Assembly: GCA_029959085.1 (NCBI GenBank)
Contig: JARWIR010000018.1
Span: 558,001-622,000, forward strand
Length of the DNA stretch: 64,000 bases
Source: Nemophila menziesii
Lineage: Eukaryota; Streptophyta; Magnoliopsida; Boraginales; Hydrophyllaceae
Reading direction: 5' to 3'
Part shown: positions 54,998 through 64,000 of the stretch, piece by piece
How the letters are laid out: every line of letters starts with the position of its first letter
How positions within the stretch are numbered: the stretch's first letter is position 1
Translations under genes and position numbers: made by a program
The notes under the pieces: model-generated
Told to the model about the DNA's origin: nothing
The model's database searches: none
Seen by the model: only the letters and a program-made list of their open reading frames with translations

Positions 54998-56056
54998 ATG
55001 GACAACAAGATTGAAACCGGAAGATGTCAACATTTCACTATTCGGTAAGATTAATTTTATTTATCCATTTTATCATTTTTTATCACGAATATAGTTAAAT
55101 TTTTTTCTCATATATGTTTTGTGGTTGTTATTCATTAGTTAATGTTTTTTTCTTGTAATGTATAATTAATTTGTCGCCATCTATGTACGGTTCATATTTA
55201 TTTTCTCTAATACTTCATAGTATGCTGAAGTTGATGCAATTGTATAATGTAATGAGCATAATTGAATAAGTCTACAAGTAGTATAATCAATATATAAAAA
55301 TATTAGCAGTGTCAGATTAAATTAGATTGGACTTTTTATGAATTTTTAAGGATTTGAACGTTTTAGTTGAGTATCCAGTATATAAGTGGGCTACTTAGAT
55401 ATTTAACATTAAATTTGGCAGGCTTAAAAATATTAAATTGTTTCATAATAGTATATATCTTGGACTACCATATGAAATAAAAATCAATTATTTTATGTGA
55501 TACACTACTTAAAATTTTATAGAAATATTCTTCATTTTAATGTAGTGGATATGTAGCCGAGATGAGACACAATAATCCAAAGTTTGATGAATTGTTTGGG
55601 CAACTTCCTCCGCTCAGTGCTCCTAGGCATAGATATTGGCGCTGTGAAATGGAGGGTGGGGCAAGATGTAGGCTCAATGAAGCATCCGAAAGTTCATTTG
55701 GTGAAGCTACAATAACCCAACATGAGACGCAGCCGAATGGTAAATTGATAGTTGGTGATAAGGAAGATGTGGTGTCAAGGGGTTCAGAAAAAAATTCATC
55801 TTCATTCAGGCAAGCTGTCAAATCCCGTCAGATAAAAAATCCCCTGAAAAAAAGGAAGATGTCAAATCCTCTAAGCTTAAAAATGAGGGATGCCAATGCC
55901 ACCAAAAAGGAAAGTCTGGATAGATTGTGCTTAGAGAGACAAAATATATTAAGTGGTTCTCCTAATTTAGAGGAGGAATCCTCTGATGGATCTAATGATA
56001 ACAATAAAGAAGATGTTACAACTGTTGGTAGTTATTTAAGTGATGCTTCAACCTAA
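54998..56056 (+). CDS. EMF1-like N-terminal protein, two exons (truncated)
   Basis: Exon 1 is 54998-55044 (ATG, MDNKIETGRCQHFTIR). The intron is 55045-55545, starting GTAAGA and ending TGTAG. Exon 2 is 55546-56056 (GYVAEMRHNNPKFDELFG, LPPLSAPRHRYWRC, then basic KNPLKKRK and an acidic Ser/Glu-rich tail). Joining gives an unbroken frame of 185 codons. The pattern C-x-HF-xx-RG(Y/F)VAE-x-R ... LP-x-LS-x-P-xx-R-(W/Y)W-x-C is the N-terminal signature I recall for EMBRYONIC FLOWER 1, a plant Polycomb-associated nuclear protein of about 1000 residues. This frame would be only its first part, so it is a truncated or pseudogene copy or a small relative. Codon use is more GC-rich than the surroundings. 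The splice model is seen directly; the family call is from memory. Confidence 0.55.
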
Positions 56057-58593
56057 AGTATTAGTGTTTGAATATGTTTGTTGTCATTTTACGTATTAAT
56101 TACTCTTTCTTTTAAATTGTTAGGTTAATATTCGCGAAGCTCAACGTTTGTATTATCATTTTTAGGTTCATCAAAATTTAAAAATTTGTATCAACAATTA
56201 TATTATCGTCAATTTATGAAATCCCATAACTACTTATAATACATTCCTAGTCACTATGTAAGCAATACAGATGCATTGAACCCATATATTATTATGGCTA
56301 AATTAAAGACATAAAATACGTTCATGTTAATGTCAATAATATTAATCATTATATAATACTATAACACTTTCAATAAGAGGTGTGAGATATGAATTCTTGG
56401 TGTAGATTGTTTAATTATGTGATAATTACTGTTTTTGATTAAAGAATATGTAAATTTGAAGACATAATCAGATTCATCGGATGCTAAAAACCAAGTTATA
56501 TTGCGGTAAATCAATTTAGTTGGCAGATGTGTGAGGCTACAAATGTTGTAGTTATATGTAGTAGTTAATAAAGAGTATTAGTTGAGGAAACTTTAGATTT
56601 TATTCATTTCTATATTGTGGTACGATTGTTGATTAACCACAACACGATAAGCTTTTTCGCCACCAACCAAAGAAATATACATATATACACCGTTAAACTA
56701 ATATAAAATTGAGAAGATCAAGTGTTGATCTATACAAATTTGTTATCATCTGAAGCTATTCGATATATGCAGAGTACAACTTTAATAATTTGTTATGGAT
56801 AAATATGGATTATACAAAAAAGAGAGATGTAAAAAAGGAAAATATAGGATCAAACAAAATCAAAGTACAATACTGAAAGCGAATAAAGGGTTTCGATCTC
56901 CTTTATTAGGGGCTACTTAGGTGATAGATCACCAAATGAAAATCATATTCTTTAACTTCTTGATGAAGGAGAATTTGGGTATAACACAGTGATCCAAATA
57001 TCAACAAATATTATTCAAATGCTTCCAATACGCATGAAATATAGTAGTAGACTCTAAATCCTCCCAAATGTTATCATACACCTATGTTTAGTTGGAACAA
57101 TGGGAATATCGAGCCTTAGGATAAGCTTAAGCCCATATGGTCATCATTTATGGAGAGGAAAATTATTAACTTAGAACATAAATAGTGTGCCGCACATGGC
57201 AATAAATAATCAAGTTAAATTACAAATTCACTTAAGCCCTACTAACTCTTTAGCTATGATCCCCTACGGCACTTAGCCATGACATATAGAAACCTGAGAG
57301 AGTGTAAATCTAAACCAGAAAGAACAAAAATAAATCAAACTAAACTATATATTTTAGAAAAATGAATAATTTTTTTATTAATAATAGAAAATTGTTATTT
57401 CTTATGAAATTCCAATATCTCCTTTGCTAACATAATGTTGTATTAAGGGCTGGAAACCTAAATTTTACCAATATATCAAGTAATATAAAAAAATAACACG
57501 GTAAAAAAAATCAAAAGGGTCACAAAAATTAGTAAGAACACTATATTATTCAGACACATCAATGTAGGTCAAATTTCATAAATCTTGCTGATAAAATTTT
57601 GGATATCATATAGAAAAGGTTTTAGTAATTTTATGAATTTTTATATTTTATAGGTAAGAATACAAGAGAGTTCAAGATTACGTATAAATTCCTCCATATG
57701 CGCATCCATATAATTTATTGAGTAATATTTAGTTGGTAATATAGTCGTAGTAGTGCGAAAAAGCTATAGAAAGTCACATGTTTAATATCAATATTCCAAA
57801 CCTCGGGCAAAGAAAATTATCTCAATTATGTTGTTTTTAATGATCATAATTATATCCTTAAACTCATGCGCTCTATTTACAAAACTTTGTAAATTGGAAT
57901 AAGACACATGATTGAAAGGTAGTCCATCTGTACAATTGCTACAAAATTTAATGTCTATTGAGATGTTCACGGTATGAGGTGTTTTTCAGTTTATTTGGGG
58001 ATAATAATCATCTGTTCCTAAGTTTTATTAAGGAGTGATGCATCTATTCCTTGCTGCTTCCAAAATGAAAGTGATGAAGTGAGGGACTCTCATTCAGATA
58101 CAATCAAAGAATGATCAATTGATTTCTGAGGGAGAAGTAGGTTTTGCGATGAGGAGCTTTCGTGAGAGATGGCTAAGAAATGAATGTTCACTTAAAATTA
58201 TAAACATAAGATAAGGGTAGTTTATGAAAATATTATGTCCAAAGCCAGTATTATTTCTTGTTATGTGTTCTCGAGGAAGTTCTAAGAAGAAGAGTGTCAG
58301 CAAGTGTTACTAGCCCATGATTGTAAAAAGGAGGGTTGGATATATTTTGCGTATTCTCCAAATGAAAGATCGACATCATTACTTTCGACTCCCAAGAACA
58401 ATTATCCTAATAAAGAACAAACAATTATGTGATCTAGCCGTGTTTATTCAAACTACTAATGATAAATGCCTGTAATACTTCTTTGATATCTTGACTAATT
58501 AACTCTCTCTTCCTCATCTATCCTATTCTTACAAGATGAAGATTTTTGTTCTTTAAACCTTTCTCTATCTTAGGCTTACAATATTTTTGTAAC
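56057..58593. other. Unassigned block downstream of EMF1-like frame
   Basis: AT-rich, not satellite, with no recognisable protein family on either strand. Segment 56850-57310 is less AT-biased than its flanks and may be the remnant of an older transposon or gene, but I could not name it. Confidence 0.3.
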
Positions 58594-58929
58594 TTATGGA
58601 AAGAGCCTCTTTGCAGTCAAAATATATATATATATATATATATTCATTACTCCGATCGTCTTCACTTTTTCTGTTTTACGATTAGACCAATTGATCTTGA
58701 CAAGGTATACATTTGTTTGATAGGATTTTATATGGTTTCTCTTAATAAAACTTTTTGAAGTCCCTCGTTGGTCGAGGATACCTCTCCTTAAAAATCCCTT
58801 TGACCCAACCTTCTCAACAATCCATTTCTTGTACACCTTTTTGGCTAATACCTTCATACTCTTTAACAAACGTAATAACTCTCGAGTTACTATACTGCGT
58901 TTCTTTGACCTGTTGAAGGCTTCATTTTC
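58594..58929 (-). CDS. Unrecognised basic open frame
   Basis: Open from just after a stop at 58930-58932 to about 58594, roughly 110 codons with no stop. The first part reads ENEAFNRSKKRSIVTREL, then LKSMKVLAKKVYKKWIVEKV, rich in Lys/Arg. It ends in the AT microsatellite, so the last residues are artefactual. The first in-frame ATG is at 58869. It could be a captured exon; I do not recognise the family. Length is only mildly unusual for this base composition. Confidence 0.25.
   Translation of the reverse strand, partial: ENEAFNRSKKRSIVTRELLRLLKSMKVLAKKVYKKWIVEKVGSKGFLRRGILDQRGTSKSFIKRNHIKSYQTNVYLVKINWSNRKTEKVKTIGVMNIYIYIYILTAKRLFP
58621..58643. repeat. (AT)n microsatellite in the non-satellite block
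   Basis: Short pure AT run between tcaaaat and tcattactcc, unrelated to the satellite tracts. Confidence 0.9.
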
Positions 58930-59058
58930 TTAAGATAGTAACAAGTGATCCCGACAACTGTATTTATAATTTGTCAAAACTTTCTTGTTCTTTACATATG
59001 GTGCATTACAGTTATATTATGTTTTACATATATACAGAGTGTTGTGATTGGTGTCTTG

Positions 59059-59490
59059 CACTACTGCAGAACGGGCATTTACGTACGACAAGATTACCGA
59101 CGATATGTAGTTCGTCGGTGATGATACAAATTTACCGATGACACATGTTTACCACGAAACACGTCGTCGTTAAATTACCGATGACAAACATTCGTAGGTA
59201 ATAAAGGAAAACGTCGTCTCCATTTGTTTTTTTATTTTTGATTTTTTTGTTGTTCGACAATAGTATTTTTCGGTAAAATGAAATATACTGATGGATGAGT
59301 TTATTTACCGACAACACGTTACTCATCGGTAAAAAAGAAACGTATTTATTGAGGACAGACATGTTTTCATCACAAAAAACCCCCAAAACCCCATTTTTCC
59401 CCAATTTCTCCCAAAAACCTTAATCAAATTCATTCAAATTTTTTCCAATTCATCTTGCACTATTTCCAAGTTCATAATCAAGGTGGGTAA
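59059..59490 (+). mobile_element. CACTA (En/Spm) transposon terminal fragment
   Basis: Starts with CACTACTGCAGAACGG at 59059. It then has many short subterminal repeats in both orientations: ttaccgacga, tcgtcggt, ttaccgatgac (twice), ttaccgacaac, catcggtaaa between 59093 and 59335. This is the usual make-up of a CACTA end, where the transposase binds. C-rich sequence after 59378 and gtgggtaa at 59482 resemble the leader and first intron donor of CACTA genes. No matching TAGTG end was found, so only one end is present. The right limit is approximate. Confidence 0.72.
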
Positions 59491-60267
59491 TACTCAGTAC
59501 ACAATTCCTTTAAGAAATCCAAAGAATTTCCTAGAGAATATAAAATGGAAATTTCCTTTTTATGTATCTTACTCACTTTCATACGAAAATATATTTGGAA
59601 TACGTTGGAAGGTTTCCTCAACATCCTAAGTTTTAGCTTCAAGTATGTCCTTCTTCTTTTCCCTTTTCCCATGTATCTTCTTTTGTTATATATTTATATT
59701 AACTATACCCTATTTGTCTCTGCAATAGTTATCCTCTTGAATTCCTACTTGCGAGGGTCTAGTATGCAAAATATCTAAACTATCTTCAGAAGAAAGTCAC
59801 GTAGTGTTCGCTTATAGGTTTAAGATGGTCGAGTAATCCTTAGGGCTTATCACCAATAAAGTATAAAAAAATCAACCCCCACATACACTATATTGTTGGC
59901 TAGTATTAATCTACACAATGCCTAATGAATAATGTTTATTAAGAAATGAGGTAATTCTTTACCGTTAGAGGGTCGTATATTTTGGCTCATATTTTTGTGC
60001 TCTAGATAAATCTGGACCTACTTTCTACTTGTAGCTTATAATATACATATATAAATATAGTACACGCCTAAAAAGTAATTACTTTCTCACTCTATTGTTT
60101 CCTCCCTCTTTTATATTTTACACCTAAATTAGGGTTTCTTATATACTAATCACACAAATTCTTCCAGCCCCGAATTTATATTATCATAAAGAAATTGTGG
60201 ATCTTGCTTCATTTATAATTCATATATTATAAAATATCTTTAGTTGTACCCAACAACAAACAATTAG
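59491..60267. other. Unassigned AT-rich sequence
   Basis: May include internal CACTA sequence at its left. A plus-strand frame at 59545-59778 is hydrophobic but looks like chance in T-rich DNA. Nothing else was recognised. Confidence 0.3.
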
Positions 60268-60836
60268 TTTGTATTTAATATGCGAGGTTTTAATCTGATA
60301 CTTCGATAAAAAAACAAAGGTTTGTATTGTATTTGATGTTTCTTTTTTTTCATTTACTTTGTATTTATGCACAAATATATGTATAAATTTATTTTTAAAT
60401 TTTTTTTACAATTAAAGTCTCCCACTTTTTACTTTTATTTAATATATGTTGGAATGATATTAAATGACAATCTTGATACATCTTTTTGAATTCTGATGTG
60501 TATATTGCTAGTAATAACTATTACATATATAAATACTTACATATATTTAAAAACCTCTATATTTTGTTGTTAAATTAATGTGAAATATTAACCTTTATTG
60601 TATGATGTAAGTATTTGTTATCTTACACTATTGATAATTCATATTATTTTACACGTCAAAAATCCTCCTTTTTCTTTAACTTATTTCCAATTCTATTACC
60701 TTTGGTTGTTTGGGTGTTTCTGTATATATTTGTTATTCATAAAATACTGCTAATTTAATTGTATGTGAATAGTTACCCGTATCATTTGGTATAGATTGTA
60801 ACATAATTATGTATGTCATGTCAGTAAATGATATTT
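60268..60836 (+). repeat. 0.6-kb direct repeat, right copy
   Basis: Starts tttgtatttaatatgcgagg and ends gtaaatgatattt, where it runs into satellite. The last four bases (attt) are shared with the satellite, a microhomology junction. It is 53 bp shorter than the left copy because of one internal deletion. Confidence 0.9.
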
Positions 60837-63800
60837 CATTTATGGCTGACAACAATGAGAATCGAAACCTAACATAATATATTGAAACATAAGGCTGATT
60901 TTGAATTATCTACCATTTAGTTTATGGGGTATATGAAATATATTGAATGAGTGAATTTTTTTGAGAAGAACAAAAACTTTTATTTGTGTTTAGTTGTCAT
61001 AGATCTATTGTATCCACAAAATCTTTAATACCAAAATCACCAACCTTAACATGTCAAAATTTTATAAACAGAGTAGATTTGGAGTCTTGAGGTCTGGATG
61101 CACTATAACAGGGTTGCATGTGTGCAGGTACTTCATACCCTCTGCAACATCGAGAGCCATTTCTATTCTTCTTTTTTATATGGTTATTTTGATCAGGCTA
61201 GCACATCGAGCGTACGTATATCATCAATACTAATTTTTGTTAAAATATATCATCAATACTATAAAATCGAACCAAAAATAAAACCAAAAAATAGGAATAA
61301 GTTAAAAAGAAAAGGACCAAAGCATAGTAATTTAAGGAGTGTAGGTTTACTTAAGTAACTTCCCACTTTTACAAACTATATCTATCAAATAAACAAAAGA
61401 TATAGTAAAATCTAGATTGGTCAATAAAAAAATAAAAATTAAGTAAATAAGTTCAATTAGTAGACCAACAAAGAAAGATAAATCAAGATAAAAATCTCTG
61501 AATACCATTGTCAAACACCGTCAAAGGGACAAGATCCTGTGAAAGATTGTTTCTTCTTTTTAAACTTCTATGGTTGTTTAAATAGTAATCCACTTTGCAG
61601 CAAATTGAACAAAAACGAAATGTTCCATCGATATGTTGTATCAGTGGCTGCTGTAGCAGATATTTGATCCAACTGTAAAAGGAATAAGTGATGGTTCATT
61701 GTTAGACAAGTATTTCTACAAGTAATTTCGACAATTATACATTTAATTACTATTATTTAACAACACACTTTTCGGTATAATTTTTATTCTCCTCTATCTA
61801 CTACACCAAGTAGAAAAGACATGGATGCATTTGTATTTTTTATCATATTTTAAATTAATAAGTATTTTCTTTTACCACTACTTGTATATCTAATTGAGTT
61901 GTATTCTCTATTTCTTTCAAAAGAAAATTAAATTTAACTAATAGTATACATATTATAGTTTTTTATGTTACTCTTTCTTAGTATTAATGTTTAGAATAAA
62001 TGAAAATAGTAGATTAAAAATTACAAATTTAAAAAATCGATATGATAAACTAAACCTCCAATGGAGTCGGAAATCAATAAATCATATTTTTTACATTATT
62101 CTTACATATTTTAAACTCTAAATAAAATTAATTAATAAAATAAAAAAAATATAATTTTAGTCTGAAACTTACCTTGTAGAAGAAATGTCATGACCAACGA
62201 CCACTTATGAAACAATTTTCCTGTACGAATACTAATAAATTAAGATACAATATCATCTAAATATTATGTTTTAAGATCTAAATTTTTTCAAATAATTTAA
62301 TTTCTAAAAATTAATATGTAAGACAAATAAATTAGAATGCATTCTAGTTAGTAAAATGTGTGCAGAATATACACACAACTATTAGGTAATAAAAAAATAC
62401 AGTCAAAAGAAATCACGTACCTGAAAGTGATATTATAGGCTGTAAATCTTAGATTTGGGCTAGAAAAAAACATAAATAATATAATTATATAAAAGAAAAT
62501 ATAAATCTAGATGTACAAATGAGACGAAAAAAACAATTTCTTCAAACTTTTTGTATGTTTAATCATAAAATTGTTGAATGAAAAAAATAATTCAATTTTT
62601 GAAGATTGTAAGAAATGAATAGACTAGGTGTATGATTATATTACGGCTTGACATAAATGAAGGCGTGATAAAATGAAAAACTAGGTCATAGAATTTTCCC
62701 AAAATATTATAATCTTTTGTTGTTTTATGGGCCGAGCCTATTAGTTGAAATACATAAGAAAAATTAGACCATTTTCATTGGGCCATATATGTATGTCTAA
62801 ATTGTGGTTTTTTATCTATTCAAATATAATTTTTAATATAAAATACTCTCGCGTTTTAATTTATTTATGTGTAAATTTAATAAGATCTCTAATATTTTGC
62901 AAGTTGATTAAAAAATATAAAATTTAACGATATAATTATTTTAGTAGAACTAGGAAAAAATTAGTTCCTTTAGAATTTAGCTATCCATATATATGTTATT
63001 TTCCTTGTGATTGGGTCCTCAAACACATACTATAATATCTTGATATAATTTTATAAACCAGATGAAAGAACAATGACCAATATCACGTATATATGTATGA
63101 TCAAAAACTAATCTTATAAAAGTTTAATATACTATTATTTTAAAAATGTTTTGATAATATGAGTGTGGAGGCAATTCTTACATAATTAATTTTAATTAAT
63201 ATTTATTAATTTAATCTTAATATTGGTAAAATTAACTATCCTTACTATGATTTGCCTACAAAATATAATAAATATATCTTTTGATATTTCATTCATTGAT
63301 TATATTGAAAAACAAAAAGAAAAACTCTTTATTTGTTGAGATATCAGTTTTTATGAGAAATAATAAAGTCTTTGGGAAATGTATGTCATGTATGCATAGA
63401 TTCATTGTAAAGAAGTATACGAAAAATAAATAAATTTAACTTATTTAAAAATATAAAGATGTATATGAAGATAAGGTTATATTGATTGGATGAGAACAAA
63501 TCGTTATAATGTTGACTCAAACAATGAAATTATTAAGCATGAAAAGAAAAAAAGAAAATGACACTTTTTCTGTTTATGTTACCCTAGTTTTACATAATGT
63601 TAGGGTGATTAAGAATGAATAGAATGAGCGAGAGAAGGTTATTATAATGATTGTACCAAAATAAAGATCTCTTAGTTTATTATTGATATGGAGAAATGAC
63701 CAAACTTTTTCGAATAGTTTCCAAAATGGAAAGAAAAAATATCGTACAAGTATAGAATATATAATTATTTAGATAAAATTTACATCCAATAATATCCCCA

Positions 63801-64000
63801 TAACCAATGTTGAAACTAATATCTCTTCTTGGCCATCTATTACATTGCACGTAACTAGTAGCCAAATATAATTTACATTTGATAAATTTATTAAAATTTA
63901 TAAAAAGACAACTTGGTTAAATGTTATCTATGTTGGAGAACAACAAATATAGTATACGTGTATATTTAGGGAAATAACAATAATATATGTGATAAAATAG
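60833..64000 (+). repeat. Macrosatellite unit 11 (partial, both ends)
   Basis: The satellite resumes at the position matching base 192 of unit 1 (atttcatttatggctgac), not where unit 10 stopped. It belongs to the unit 2/4 subtype, with no LINE and no atttgttaacgg segment. The window ends inside it. Confidence 0.94.
61073..61177 (-). pseudogene. Raf-like kinase fragment, unit 11
   Basis: Reads [12 protein letters not shown] with HPD, intermediate between the unit 7 and unit 2/4 forms. Confidence 0.6.

Noticed and set aside
59545..59778. Hydrophobic 77-codon plus-strand frame
   Set aside because: Ile/Leu/Tyr-rich translation of T-rich DNA with no motif; probably chance.
53651..60836. LTR retrotransposon with LTRs at 53651-54272 and 60268-60836
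   Set aside because: No primer-binding site after the left repeat, no polypurine tract before the right one, no gag-pol coding between them, and no target duplication.

Overview
This window is very AT-rich plant DNA with no bacterial gene organisation. It is almost entirely a tandem array of one large repeat unit (a macrosatellite). Plant origin is supported by fragments of a chromomethylase (a plant-only DNA methyltransferase family), a Raf-like plant MAPKKK, a CACTA (En/Spm) transposon end, a plant L1-type LINE tail and a spliced gene resembling EMBRYONIC FLOWER 1. I infer a eudicot, but species cannot be read from the sequence. No rRNA, tRNA, CRISPR or ordinary intact gene cluster was seen.

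Layout: units 1-7 (1-34569) are about 4.7-5.2 kb each and head to tail. Units 1 and 3 carry the same 449-bp 5'-truncated LINE at the same site; the other units show the empty site. Units 8 and 9 (34570-49071) are 7.2-7.3 kb. They are longer because of a 1.15-kb internal tandem duplication and an inserted 1.4-kb inverted repeat made of chromomethylase (CMT) sequence. Unit 10 (49072-53638) also has both but is cut off. A 7.2-kb non-satellite block follows (53639-60832): a spliced EMF1-like reading frame, a CACTA transposon end, and a 0.6-kb sequence repeated at both ends of the block. The satellite resumes in a different phase as unit 11 (60833-64000). Every unit carries on the minus strand a roughly 100-bp decayed exon of a Raf/CTR1-like kinase catalytic loop, so the unit itself contains an old captured or resident gene fragment.

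The most interesting structure is the CMT inverted repeat, present three times (36645-38019, 43853-45313, 51152-52565). Each has a plus-strand arm with the SAM-binding motif I segment followed by the BAH segment (the reverse of normal CMT order). Facing it is a minus-strand arm in which motif I is fused directly to BAH. A transcript through either strand would fold into a hairpin with about 400 bp of BAH duplex plus an outer motif I duplex. That is the shape of a hairpin-RNA or siRNA source aimed at the host's own chromomethylase. Whether it is transcribed cannot be seen here. The EMF1-like frame beside it would, if the assignment is right, be a second chromatin-silencing gene at the same locus.

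History inferred from shared changes: the kinase fragment predates the array; the LINE inserted before units 1 and 3 separated; units 5 and 6 are a recent duplicate pair; units 8 and 9 are another recent pair formed after the CMT hairpin arose. Several units are mosaics of different subtypes, as expected from unequal crossing-over or gene conversion.
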